From NCBI RefSeq assembly GCF_050916355.1, contig NZ_CP136946.1:1488001-1552000 (forward strand): a DNA stretch of 64,000 bases, in the 5' to 3' direction. Position 1 is the stretch's first letter; each line of letters starts with the position of its first letter. Positions 43,190-51,818 of the stretch are shown here, piece by piece. The stretch is from Jeongeupia wiesaeckerbachi (GTDB taxonomy: Bacteria; Pseudomonadota; Gammaproteobacteria; Burkholderiales; Chitinibacteraceae). A program made the translations under genes and the position numbers. The notes beneath the pieces are model-generated. The model saw only the letters and a program-made list of their open reading frames with translations. It did no database searches and had not been told where the DNA came from.

Positions 43190-44158
43190 TCAGCTATTCC
43201 GTGCAACGGCCAATTCGGCAAGGATTTCGAGCGCGCGTCGGTCGTCGTTGTCGGCAAGCTCGGCGATCAGTGCGCGGGCCAGATCGGCTTCGCGCTGGGC
43301 GATGTCGCGGGCGTAGTCGAGCGCACCGGTCGCGTGCACCGCGGCGAGTACCTGCGGCAGCAGCGAGCGATCGGCCTGCGTCAGGGCCTGGCGCACCGCG
43401 TCGGCGTGTTCGGGCGTGCCATGGCGCATCGCGTAGATCAGCGGCAGCGTCGCCTTGCCTTCGGCGAGGTCATCGCCGAGGCTCTTGCCGATCTCGTCCT
43501 GCTTGCCCGAGTAGTCGAGCACGTCGTCGATGATCTGGAAGGCGGTGCCCAGATGCATGCCGTAGCGCGCCAGCTTGTCCTCGGTTTCGGCGTCGGCGCT
43601 GGTGAGCAGGGCGCCGAGCCGGGCCGCGGCTTCGAACAGCTTGGCGGTCTTGTATTGGATGACGCGGACGTAACCGGCTTCGTCGAGGTCGACGTTGCCG
43701 ATATTCATCAGCTGCAAGACCTCGCCCTCGGCGATGATATTGGTCGCGTCGGCGAGCGTTTCCATCACGCGCATCGAACCGCAGCCGACCATCATCTGGA
43801 AGGCGCGGCTATAGAGGAAGTCGCCGACCAGCACCGAGGCGGCGTTGCCGAACAGGGCATTGGCAGTGTCGCGACCGCGGCGCAGCGCGGATTCATCGAC
43901 GACGTCGTCGTGCAGTAGGGTGGCGGTATGGATGAATTCGATGACGGCAGCCAGCTCGCGGTGATGCTCGCCGGTGTAGCCGAGCGCGCGCGCCGACAGC
44001 AGCACGATCATCGGCCGCAGCCGTTTGCCGCCCGAGGCGACGATGTACTCGGCGACCTGGCTGACCAGGGCGACGTCGGAGTGGAGTCGTTGCCGGATAA
44101 GGTGGTCGACCGCCTGCATTTCTGCACCGATCACCGATTGTACGAACGCGAGCGACAC
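43190..44158 (-). CDS. ispB: Octaprenyl diphosphate synthase
   Basis: A 322-residue trans-prenyltransferase making the ubiquinone side chain. It has GGKRLRPMIVLLSARALGY, the first aspartate-rich motif LLHDDVVDESALRRGRDTAN (about residue 81), LVGDFLYSRAFQMM, and the second motif FQIIDDVLDYSGKQDEIGKS (about 207) followed by DDLAEGKATLPLIYAM. The start is GTG (44158). It is divergent from rplU, the common arrangement in proteobacteria (ispB-rplU-rpmA-obgE). Confidence 0.95.
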   Translation of the reverse strand: MSLAFVQSVIGAEMQAVDHLIRQRLHSDVALVSQVAEYIVASGGKRLRPMIVLLSARALGYTGEHHRELAAVIEFIHTATLLHDDVVDESALRRGRDTANALFGNAASVLVGDFLYSRAFQMMVGCGSMRVMETLADATNIIAEGEVLQLMNIGNVDLDEAGYVRVIQYKTAKLFEAAARLGALLTSADAETEDKLARYGMHLGTAFQIIDDVLDYSGKQDEIGKSLGDDLAEGKATLPLIYAMRHGTPEHADAVRQALTQADRSLLPQVLAAVHATGALDYARDIAQREADLARALIAELADNDDRRALEILAELAVARNS

Positions 44159-44243
44159 GCTGGTCTCGTCCTGCCGTCTATTTCATGAAGCCCGCGATCT
44201 TAGCACGAAAGGCGGCGCTTGCCGTCCGATGCGCGCTAAGTTG

Positions 44244-44272
44244 TTGACTCTCAAGCAAGTTGCCACTATGAT
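44244..44272 (+). promoter_or_regulatory. Sigma-70 promoter for rplU-rpmA
   Basis: TTGACT and TATGAT separated by exactly 17 bases, about 80 bases upstream of the rplU start codon. This is close to consensus and fits a ribosomal-protein operon. Confidence 0.8.
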
Positions 44273-44299
44273 CCCGGGTTCCCCGTAGTGGATGGGGAT

Positions 44300-44327
44300 C
44301 GTTTTGCCTTCGGGCGGGGCGTTTTTT
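44300..44327 (+). promoter_or_regulatory. Possible rplU leader hairpin with U-tract
   Basis: A 9-bp hairpin CGTTTTGCC / GGCGGGGCG with a TTCG loop, including four G-U pairs, directly followed by six T residues. It lies between the promoter and the rplU ribosome binding site. A second small hairpin (CCCC...GGGG) precedes it. It could be an attenuator controlled by L21 or another factor. Confidence 0.5.
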
Positions 44328-44352
44328 GAGCACAAACTCTCAGGAGCTTGTT

Positions 44353-44667
44353 ATGTCTTACGCAGTCGTAAAAACCGGTGGCAAGCAGTACAAAGTTGCT
44401 ATCGGCGAAAAACTTAAAGTAGAACAGATCACTGCAGACATCGACAGCCAAATCGTACTGAATGAAGTATTGATGGTGGCAAACGGTGAAGCAGTGACGA
44501 TTGGCGCGCCCCTTGTGGCTGGCGCTACCGTCAAGGCAACGGTCATTTCGCAAGGTCGCCACGACAAGGTCCGCATCTTCAAGATGCGCCGTCGTAAGCA
44601 CTACCAGAAGCGTCAGGGCCATCGCCAGAACTACACCGAAATCCGCATCGATTCGATCGACGCGTAA
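44353..44667 (+). CDS. rplU: 50S ribosomal protein L21
   Basis: A 104-residue L21: YAVVKTGGKQYKVAIGEKLK at the N-terminus, an acidic VEQITAD stretch, and the C-terminal signature FKMRRRKHYQKRQGHRQNYT that binds 23S rRNA. CAGGAG precedes the ATG. It is first in the rplU-rpmA operon and intact. Confidence 0.98.
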   Translation: MSYAVVKTGGKQYKVAIGEKLKVEQITADIDSQIVLNEVLMVANGEAVTIGAPLVAGATVKATVISQGRHDKVRIFKMRRRKHYQKRQGHRQNYTEIRIDSIDA

Positions 44668-44684
44668 TCAGGAGCTGATTAACC

Positions 44685-44957
44685 ATGGCACACAAAAAAG
44701 CTGGCGGTAGTTCACGTAACGGCCGCGACTCCCAGGCGAAACGCCTTGGCATCAAAGTGTATGGCGGCGAGCTGATTCCGGCAGGTTCGATCATCGTGCG
44801 TCAGCGCGGTACCGAATTCCACCCGGGCGAAAACGTCGGCATCGGCAAGGATCACACCTTGTTTGCCCTCGTTGACGGCTACGTCAAGTACGCGATCAAG
44901 GGTGCCGCCAAGCGTCGCACCGTGACCGTGCTGCCGTATACCGGCGAAGAAGCGTAA
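44685..44957 (+). CDS. rpmA: 50S ribosomal protein L27
   Basis: A 90-residue L27: AHKKAGGSSRNGRDSQAKRL at the N-terminus, YGGELIPAGSIIVRQRGTEF, and HPGENVGIGKDHTLFALVDG. The N-terminal tail reaches the peptidyl-transferase centre and starts directly with AHKKAG, so no cleaved extension is present. It follows rplU by 17 bases and ends in a terminator. Confidence 0.98.
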   Translation: MAHKKAGGSSRNGRDSQAKRLGIKVYGGELIPAGSIIVRQRGTEFHPGENVGIGKDHTLFALVDGYVKYAIKGAAKRRTVTVLPYTGEEA

Positions 44958-44978
44958 GCTTCGCAACTCGCGGTCAGA

Positions 44979-45008
44979 AAGCCCTATCCTGCGGGATAGG
45001 GCTTTTTT
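44979..45008 (+). terminator. Intrinsic terminator after rpmA
   Basis: AGCCCTATCC / GGATAGGGCT stem with a 4-base loop followed by a run of T residues, 22 bases after the rpmA stop and before obgE. Confidence 0.85.
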
Positions 45009-45027
45009 CGCTTCTGGACAGGGCATT

Positions 45028-46167
45028 ATGAAATTCATTGACGAAGCAAGAATCGAAGTCATCGCCGGCAAGGGCGGCAAGGGCTCGGCGAGCATGCGCC
45101 GGGAGAAATTCATTCCGCGCGGCGGTCCCGACGGCGGCGACGGCGGCAAGGGCGGCACGATCTGGGCCATTGCCGACCAGAACATCAACACCCTGGTCGA
45201 TTACCGCTTCGTCAAGAAATACAAGGCGCGCGACGGTGAATCCGGTCGCGGTGCCGATTGCTACGGCGCGGCCGGCGACGACGTGACCTTGCGCTTCCCG
45301 GTCGGGACCTTGATCGTCGACTCGGAAACCGGCGAGACCGTCGCCGACCTGACGCATGACGGTGAGCGCGTCTGCCTCGCCAAGGGCGGCAAGGGCGGCT
45401 GGGGCAATATCCATTTCAAGAGCTCGATCAACCGCGCGCCACGCCAGACCACGTCGGGCGAAGAGGGCGAGCGGCGCGAACTGAAGCTCGAACTGAAGGT
45501 GCTCGCCGATGTCGGTTTGCTGGGCATGCCCAACGCCGGCAAGTCGACCTTCATTGCCAGCGTCTCGGCGGCGCGGCCGAAGATCGCCGACTATCCGTTC
45601 ACCACGCTGCACCCGAACCTTGGCGTCGTGCGGATCGACGAGAACCGCAGCTTCGTGATCGCCGACATTCCGGGCCTGATCGAAGGCGCGGCCGAAGGCG
45701 CCGGTCTCGGTCACCGCTTCCTCAAGCATCTGGCGCGCACCCGCGTGCTGCTGCATCTGGTCGATCTGGCACCGTTTGACGAGAACATCGATCCGGTCGC
45801 CGAGGCCAAGGCTATCGTCGAAGAGCTGCGCAAGTACGACGAAGACCTGTACAACAAGCCGCGCTGGCTGGTGCTGAACAAGCTCGACATGGTGCCGGAA
45901 GACGAGCGCGAGCAGCGCATCGCCGACTTCCTCGCCGCCTACGGCTGGCAGGCGCCGGAGAACGAGTACGTGTTCGATCCGAAGGCGCTGCGCGTGTTCA
46001 CGATCTCCGGCCTGACCGGCGAGAACACCCGTGAGCTGACCTACGCGATCATGGATTACCTCGACGCGGTGCGCCCGAGCGAAGTACCGCTCGAACCGAC
46101 GCCCGAGCCGGCGTTGACCTCCTCCGAAGCCGGTGCGCTCGACGCCTTCGACGGCGACGAGGACTGA
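45028..46167 (+). CDS. obgE: GTPase Obg
   Basis: A 379-residue Obg GTPase linked to 50S assembly. The glycine-rich Obg fold (1-158) begins KFIDEARIEVIAGKGGKGSA. The G domain has G1 GMPNAGKSTF (about residue 168), G2/switch DYPFTTLHPNLGVV (about 188), G3 DIPGLIEGA (about 212), G4 NKLD (about 282) and G5 ISGLTG (about 330). The acidic C-terminal tail ends DAFDGDED. It lies after the rpmA terminator, so it probably has its own promoter or depends on read-through. Confidence 0.97.
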   Translation: MKFIDEARIEVIAGKGGKGSASMRREKFIPRGGPDGGDGGKGGTIWAIADQNINTLVDYRFVKKYKARDGESGRGADCYGAAGDDVTLRFPVGTLIVDSETGETVADLTHDGERVCLAKGGKGGWGNIHFKSSINRAPRQTTSGEEGERRELKLELKVLADVGLLGMPNAGKSTFIASVSAARPKIADYPFTTLHPNLGVVRIDENRSFVIADIPGLIEGAAEGAGLGHRFLKHLARTRVLLHLVDLAPFDENIDPVAEAKAIVEELRKYDEDLYNKPRWLVLNKLDMVPEDEREQRIADFLAAYGWQAPENEYVFDPKALRVFTISGLTGENTRELTYAIMDYLDAVRPSEVPLEPTPEPALTSSEAGALDAFDGDED

Positions 46168-46176
46168 TCTGCCGCA

Positions 46177-47037
46177 ATGCGGTTGGCGTACCTTGTTCTT
46201 GCCCATACCGCGCCGGCACAGCTGGCGCGGCTGATCGGCCGGCTTTCGGCGCCGGACGTGCACGTCTACGTCCACGTCGACGCCAATACGCCGGCCGATG
46301 TGTTTGCCGACATGCAGGCCGCCGCGCCGGCCGGCACCCGCTTCATCGCGCGCCGGCCTTGCCGCTGGGGCGGGTTCTCGCTGGTCGCCGCGACGCTCGA
46401 ACTGATGCGCGCGGCGCGTGCCGACGGCTGTGACTGGCTGGTGCTGCTGTCGGGCGCCGATTACCCGATCAAATCGCACGCCGACATCGTTGCGCGGCTG
46501 TCGCAAGGCGACGTCGCCGGCTATCTCGACCTGCGTTCCGAGGCCGGATTCGACGTCCGCTACCGCTGGCAGGCGTGGCATCCCGAGGCACTGAACGGCC
46601 GACCGGCCGGGCGTGCCTTGCAGAAACTGCAGCGTGGCCTGCGCCATCTGGGGCTGCGCCGTCGTCCGCCGCCGCCGTTGACCGCCGTCTGGGCCGGCTC
46701 GCAGTGGTGGTGTTTGCGCCACGATGCCGTCGACGCGGTGCTGCGCTTCTGTGACGAATACCCTAAGGCGGTCGACTTCTTTCGCAGTACGCTGGTGCCT
46801 GACGAAATGTTCATCCAGACCGTGCTGATGCGCACACCGCTGGCCGACCGGCTGGCGCGTGATCCGCTGCGGCATCTGGTCTGGACGCCCGGTGCATGGT
46901 CGCCGGCGACGCTGACGGAGGCCGACCTGCCGGCCTTGCTGGCCAGCGATGCATTGTTCGCGCGCAAGTTCGCCACCGATGGCGTACTGACCGCCCAACT
47001 CGACGCCGCGCTCGCCGCGCGCGTCACCACGATCTAG
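46177..47037 (+). CDS. GT14-type beta-1,6-N-acetylglucosaminyltransferase (core-2/I-branching like)
   Basis: A 286-residue protein like bacterial members of the core-2/I-branching enzyme family. It has LAYLVLAHTAPAQLARLIGR, VHVYVHVDANTP at about residue 29, CRWGGFSLVAATLELMRAA at about 62, WLVLLSGADYPIKSHADIV at about 87, WAGSQWWCLRHDAVDAVLRF at about 170 and LVPDEMFIQTVLM at about 208. The conserved SGxDYPI and SxWW-like motifs and the late DEMF acid support the assignment. It is not near a glycan operon; it sits nine bases after obgE and just before mksF. The acceptor is unknown. Confidence 0.85.
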   Translation: MRLAYLVLAHTAPAQLARLIGRLSAPDVHVYVHVDANTPADVFADMQAAAPAGTRFIARRPCRWGGFSLVAATLELMRAARADGCDWLVLLSGADYPIKSHADIVARLSQGDVAGYLDLRSEAGFDVRYRWQAWHPEALNGRPAGRALQKLQRGLRHLGLRRRPPPPLTAVWAGSQWWCLRHDAVDAVLRFCDEYPKAVDFFRSTLVPDEMFIQTVLMRTPLADRLARDPLRHLVWTPGAWSPATLTEADLPALLASDALFARKFATDGVLTAQLDAALAARVTTI

Positions 47038-47042
47038 ATCCG

Positions 47043-48308
47043 ATGGAATCGACGCTCGACGACTTCTTTGCCCCCGGCTTCGTGCCCGCCGATCTCGGCC
47101 CGCTGGCCGGGCTGATGCGCGCCAGGCCGGTGCTCAATGCCTTCATCACGCTGTTCCGCGGTGGTGAGGACGAAGTACTGGTACGGCTGCTGGTACTGCG
47201 TGAAATCGGCGCGCGCGCCAATGCGCCGCGCTGGACGCCGCAGGAACTGCAATCGCACTTCGCCTACCTGAACCCGATCAAGCTCGAAACCGTGCTCGCG
47301 CGCTTGCGCCAGAACGACCTGCTGGTCTGGGACAGCGACGCGCAGCTGTATGCGCTGTCCGAGCCGGGCCGGATTGCGCTGGCGGCGGTGACGACGCTGA
47401 CGCAGTTTGCCGGTGAGGACGCCGAACTCGGTTACCTGACCGGCCAGGTGGCCGCCGGCCAGTCGGTCGGCGAAGTCTCGGCCGAAGCCCTGCAACACCT
47501 GCTGGCACGATTGAACGAGCTGTACGCCGATTTCGAGGCCGCGCTCGAATCGCAATCCGAATTCCGCATCCGCAGCGCGCGCGACAAGCTCGACAGCGTC
47601 TGGCGCTGGGTCGAGAAAGGTACCGAAGTGATGCGCGCCTTGCTGGGCGACGACACGCTCGATCTGCCGACGCTCAACCTGGCCCAGTCGATCGCCTACG
47701 CACAGAGCCGGATGCTGCGACTCACCGGCGTATTCCAGCGCCGCCTGTCCGAACTCGCTGCGCAGCGCGTTCACCTGGGCGAATCCGGGCTGACGTCGAC
47801 CAACGTCGCCGACTGGCTGCGTGGCCAGAGTCAGGCCGCGCTGGCGTCGCTCGCCGACGGCCTGCTGGCCTTCCATCCGGAGCCGCTGTTCGCGACCAGC
47901 GACGAGTTGCTCGATGTTGCCGAATTCGAAATTACCGGCCGCGTGCGTACCGAGCACGTCGCCAGCGAACTGCCGTCGTCGAGCGCCGCGCCTGTCGTCG
48001 ATGAACTCGAAGCCGAGCGCTTGCTCGCCGCCGAGGCCCTGTATGAAGAACTGGCCGCGCTTGCTGGCCAGGGGCTGCCGGCGTCGCTGACCGAGTCGGT
48101 CCTCGCCGATACCTACCACGAAACCGCCTACCGGTTGTCCTTGCTCGCGCTGCTCGGCGATGCCGACGCCGCGCTGGAGCAAAGCGTCGTCGCCGATCTG
48201 GTCAAGCTGCCGCTGCGGCTTGAAACCGACGCCAGCGTCGACGAACTCGACCACCCCGAGGTGGCCACCATTTCCCGCGGCCGGCTGATGCCGCTGCGCA
48301 GCGAGTAG
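47043..48308 (+). CDS. mksF: Condensin-like MksF kleisin subunit
   Basis: A 421-residue helical, acidic protein. Position, size and the two genes downstream fit the MksF/JetA kleisin of MukBEF-like SMC complexes. The N-terminal 100 residues hold a winged-helix-like segment (WTPQELQSHFAYLNPIKLET, then LSEPGRIALAAVTTLT). The central part is coiled-coil-like and the C-terminus is acidic with an EAERLLAAEALYEELAAL helix. I assign it from context more than from motifs. ATG at 47043 follows the GT14 stop by five bases. Confidence 0.78.
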   Translation: MESTLDDFFAPGFVPADLGPLAGLMRARPVLNAFITLFRGGEDEVLVRLLVLREIGARANAPRWTPQELQSHFAYLNPIKLETVLARLRQNDLLVWDSDAQLYALSEPGRIALAAVTTLTQFAGEDAELGYLTGQVAAGQSVGEVSAEALQHLLARLNELYADFEAALESQSEFRIRSARDKLDSVWRWVEKGTEVMRALLGDDTLDLPTLNLAQSIAYAQSRMLRLTGVFQRRLSELAAQRVHLGESGLTSTNVADWLRGQSQAALASLADGLLAFHPEPLFATSDELLDVAEFEITGRVRTEHVASELPSSSAAPVVDELEAERLLAAEALYEELAALAGQGLPASLTESVLADTYHETAYRLSLLALLGDADAALEQSVVADLVKLPLRLETDASVDELDHPEVATISRGRLMPLRSE

Positions 48309-48310
48309 TC

Positions 48311-48994
48311 ATGGATCAAGCACTCAATATTCTGACCGCGCGCCTGCTGGCGCACCGTTTCATTCCGCGCCGCGACCCGCTGGCGCGTCGCGCGCTTGTC
48401 GACGAAGTTTTCCGCGAGGGCCTCGAGCGCCGGCTCGGCGAAGTCGGCCTGCGCTTGCTGGAGAACCCGTACGCCGAGCACATCGCCGTCGCGCTCAAGC
48501 CCGAGATGGAAGACTGGGTCTTCGGCGAAGGCGAGAACTGGCTGTCGAACAATATGGGCCTGCCGCGCGACGCGATCGCGTTGCTCGTCGTCGTCTGGGC
48601 GCTGATCATCCTGCCCAAGCGCGAACGGCAGATCTCGCGCGCCGAGGAAATCGGTGACACCCAGACCGATATGTTTGGCGCCGAGAAGCCGATTGCACAC
48701 GGCGATGACGTCTCGGTCGGCGTGCCCGAAGACGCGATCTACGCCGATTTCGGCCGGCAGCTCGGCGGCAAGATGCGCTTTGCAACCAACCTCGGCCAAC
48801 TGGCCAAGCTCGGCTTCGTCGTCCGCCGCAACCGGATGATCCAGGAAGGCCCGCTGCTCGACCTGATGATCGACTACGCCAAGCTCGCGCCGCGCATCAT
48901 CAACGGTGCGCTGGCCGATGTGCTCAAGCTGTCGGGGACGCGCATCGCGGTGGACGCGGTCGTCGAAGACGAAGAAGAAGTTGAGGAAGACTGA
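48311..48994 (+). CDS. mksE: Condensin-like MksE subunit
   Basis: A 227-residue protein with the size and pattern of MksE/JetB (DUF4194). It has FIPRRDPLARRALVDEVFRE, a LPRDAIALLVVVWALIILPK hydrophobic segment at about residue 84, YADFGRQLGGKMRFATNLGQ at about 143 that fits a winged helix, and a strongly acidic C-terminal tail (EDEEEVEED). It begins three bases after mksF and overlaps the mksB start by one base, so the three are co-translated. Confidence 0.82.
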   Translation: MDQALNILTARLLAHRFIPRRDPLARRALVDEVFREGLERRLGEVGLRLLENPYAEHIAVALKPEMEDWVFGEGENWLSNNMGLPRDAIALLVVVWALIILPKRERQISRAEEIGDTQTDMFGAEKPIAHGDDVSVGVPEDAIYADFGRQLGGKMRFATNLGQLAKLGFVVRRNRMIQEGPLLDLMIDYAKLAPRIINGALADVLKLSGTRIAVDAVVEDEEEVEED

Positions 48995-51816
48995 TGTTCC
49001 AGATTCGCGAACTCGAAATGGTCCACTGGGACTTCTGGCAGGCGATCAAGGTGCCGCTCGACGCGCAGATCGTCACCGTCGTCGGGCCGAACGGCTCGGG
49101 CAAGACGACCTTGCTCGATGCATTACGCACGATGCTGGCGCTCAAGTGCTCGGGCCGGCGCGACTACAAGCGCTATGTGCGCAACAACAAGGAAAACATC
49201 GCTTGGCTGCGCGGCGTCGTCAGCAACCCGCGGCGCGAGTCGGGCTTGTTCCCGACGCTGTTCTTCCCGGCGACCAGCGATGAAATCACGCTGTTCTGCC
49301 GGATCAAGAAGCAGGGCGGCGACTGGGTGCGCCAGTACGCGATCGCGGAGGGACGGGTCGAGTTGCAGCCGGGGATCGATGCGCTGCTGAACTGGATCGG
49401 CGTCAACGAATACCGTCGCCGGCTCGAAGCCGCCGGGCTGACGCCGGCGATCGCCGAGGTGCTGGCGCTCGAGCAGGGCGATACCGACAAGCTGTGCGAA
49501 TACAGTCCGAAAACGCTGCTGGATCTGGTGTTCCAGGTGTTCGGCGACAAGCAGGTGCTCGATCACTATCACGAGGCCAAGCTGCGGCTGTCCGAGGCCG
49601 AGGACGAACTCGGCAAGATGGAGCAGCAGGCCAGCCAATTGGGTCTGGATGTCGAGCGGCTCAAGTTGCGCGCCAACAATCACCTCGAATGGCGCACGAT
49701 GCAGGACAACGCGATCCGGCTGGAAAGCCGGGTGGTGCCGGCGCTGCGCTATGTCGAGCAATGGGGCACGTTGCGCGGCAATCTCGACGACTGGCGCGGT
49801 GCGCGCCGGGTGCTGCGCGAGCGCCAGCAGGCGCTGGCGGCGCTCGATGTCGGCTACCGCGAGCTGGAGACGAGCCTGGCCGGTTCGCGTGACGTCGAAC
49901 GTGCCGCGCAGGCCGAGAACGACGCCGCCTACGCCGAATTCCAGGCCGCGCGCGATGCCGCCCGCGATACCGAGAAGCTGCTGCAGGAAGCAGACCGGCT
50001 GCGCCGGCTGGCCGAAGCCGAGGACGGGGCCGATGCAGTCGCGCTGAACGACAAGCTGTCCGGTCTCAAGGACGACGAAGCTACGCTGCGCCAGGCCTTG
50101 CGCCAGGCGCGCGCCGAGCGCGACGAACTCAACGATACCCAGTCGGCGCTGCAGTCGGGCCGCGCGCCGATGCTGCCGGACTTCGTCCGCAACATGCGCG
50201 CCGCGCTCGACGAGGCCGGCATCGGCCACCAGTTGCTGACCGAGATCGTCGAAGTCCGCGATCCGGCGTGGCAGGAAGCGGTCGAGGCGATGCTGGCGCC
50301 GTCGCGCCACATCATTCTGCTTAACAAGGCGAGCGACAAGCAGCGCGCGTGGGAGCTCGGCCAGAAGCTGCGCTACCGCCACTTCATCGTGCCCGACCGC
50401 GAGCCGGTGCCGCGTGCGCGGCCGAACAGCGTGCTCGAGGTCGTCGATTTCAACGCCGACGTGCCCGACTGGCTAGCCAATCTGCTCAACCGTACCCAGC
50501 GCGCCAACTCGGTCGCCCACGGCCAGACGCTCGACGGCGACTGGATCACCCGTGATGCCTTCCACAAGGAACGGCGCGGTGCGCGCGACATCAGCGTGCG
50601 CAGCGGCGATTACGCCTTCGGCGAAGGTGCGCGCCAGTCGCGTCGCAACGACATCGGTCGCCGGCTGCGCGAGCTGAACGAACAACTGCTTGCCGACGAA
50701 GGCAAGCTGGTCGCGTTGACCCGGCAGATCACCGAGATCCAGCAGGCGCTGATGGGCATGCAGGCCGTGGTCCAGCTGGCCGCGCGCCAGGACGAGTTCG
50801 CCGCCGCTGCGGCGCGTTTCCATGACGAGCAGACGCGGCTGCAGGAAGCTGGTGCCCGGCTCGCCGCCGCGCAGTCGGCGTGGCAGGCGCTGCGCGACGG
50901 TCGCGAGGAGTCGCGCGTCAGCTTTGAAACGCAACGACGCCAGCGCGAGGCGCTGGAGCAGCAGATCGCCGAGTTGTCGGCGCAGCTGCTGCGCCAGCGG
51001 GACGATCTGGCCAAACAGGTTCGCAGCCTGCGCGCCGCACGCACGCAACTGCCGGCCGAGTACGTCGCCGCCGAGCATCTGCGCAGGCTCGCGGGCCAGT
51101 ACGACTCGGTGCGCGATGTGCAGCGCGAAATCGACCGCATCCGCTTCGCGCTCGACAATCAGGATTGGGAAAGCGACGAAACGGTGCTGGCACGCCGCGA
51201 CAAGCTCGCCGCCGACTACGCCGGCATCGAGCGCGACACCGACCAGCACCGCCGCGACGTCGCGCGTACTCGCGAACTGACCGACGACGCGCGCGCTGCA
51301 TATATCAACAAGCTGCGTGCGACCGTGCGCGCCTATGGCCGCAACGTCAAACGTCTGGGCGAATTGGCCGGCATCGACGTCGAACTCGATACGCCGCATC
51401 TGGAGAACGACGACACGGTGCTGGCGCAAGCCGGCCTGACCGCGCGCTTCAATTTCGACCAGAAGGGCATGATGGGCCTGAACGATGGCGAAGCGTCGGG
51501 CGGCCAGCAGGTGATGAAGTCGCTGATCCTGCTGATCGGCCTGATGATGGACGACGCCAATACCTCGGGCTTCGTGTTCATCGACGAGCCGTTTGCCCAC
51601 CTGGACATCTTCAACATCGACCGCGTCGGTGGCTTCCTCAAGGCGACACAGGCGCAGTACCTGATCACCACGCCGCTGACGCACAATACCAATGTCTACG
51701 GCCCGTCCGAGCTGACGCTGACCACGCGCAAGAAACAGCCGGGCCAGACGTGGGCGCCGCTGATCATGCAAACGCGCCGTCGTGTCGGCGAGCGCGCCAC
51801 CGAAACCGGAGTCTGA
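48994..51816 (+). CDS. mksB: Condensin-like MksB SMC ATPase
   Basis: A 940-residue SMC-like ATPase. Walker A is VGPNGSGKTTLLDALRTMLA (about residue 30). Long coiled coils run from about 195 to 390 and about 560 to 780, with a hinge-like globular region near 400-550 (VRDPAWQEAVEAMLAPSRHI). The C-terminal head has the signature GEASGGQQVMKSLILLIGLM (about 830) and Walker B GFVFIDEPFAHLD (about 857). The complex would extrude DNA loops or clamp plasmid-like DNA. No MksG/JetD nuclease gene follows; the next gene is an RNA methyltransferase two bases on. Confidence 0.9.
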   Translation: MFQIRELEMVHWDFWQAIKVPLDAQIVTVVGPNGSGKTTLLDALRTMLALKCSGRRDYKRYVRNNKENIAWLRGVVSNPRRESGLFPTLFFPATSDEITLFCRIKKQGGDWVRQYAIAEGRVELQPGIDALLNWIGVNEYRRRLEAAGLTPAIAEVLALEQGDTDKLCEYSPKTLLDLVFQVFGDKQVLDHYHEAKLRLSEAEDELGKMEQQASQLGLDVERLKLRANNHLEWRTMQDNAIRLESRVVPALRYVEQWGTLRGNLDDWRGARRVLRERQQALAALDVGYRELETSLAGSRDVERAAQAENDAAYAEFQAARDAARDTEKLLQEADRLRRLAEAEDGADAVALNDKLSGLKDDEATLRQALRQARAERDELNDTQSALQSGRAPMLPDFVRNMRAALDEAGIGHQLLTEIVEVRDPAWQEAVEAMLAPSRHIILLNKASDKQRAWELGQKLRYRHFIVPDREPVPRARPNSVLEVVDFNADVPDWLANLLNRTQRANSVAHGQTLDGDWITRDAFHKERRGARDISVRSGDYAFGEGARQSRRNDIGRRLRELNEQLLADEGKLVALTRQITEIQQALMGMQAVVQLAARQDEFAAAAARFHDEQTRLQEAGARLAAAQSAWQALRDGREESRVSFETQRRQREALEQQIAELSAQLLRQRDDLAKQVRSLRAARTQLPAEYVAAEHLRRLAGQYDSVRDVQREIDRIRFALDNQDWESDETVLARRDKLAADYAGIERDTDQHRRDVARTRELTDDARAAYINKLRATVRAYGRNVKRLGELAGIDVELDTPHLENDDTVLAQAGLTARFNFDQKGMMGLNDGEASGGQQVMKSLILLIGLMMDDANTSGFVFIDEPFAHLDIFNIDRVGGFLKATQAQYLITTPLTHNTNVYGPSELTLTTRKKQPGQTWAPLIMQTRRRVGERATETGV

Positions 51817-51818
51817 CC

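Noticed and set aside
43048..43190. Integration site for a mobile element at tRNA-Pro
   Set aside because: No integrase gene and no duplicated tRNA 3' end were seen nearby; both sides are core genes.
44974..46998. 674-codon open frame on the minus strand
   Set aside because: Antisense to obgE and the GT14 gene; rich in Arg, Gln and His, with no family features.
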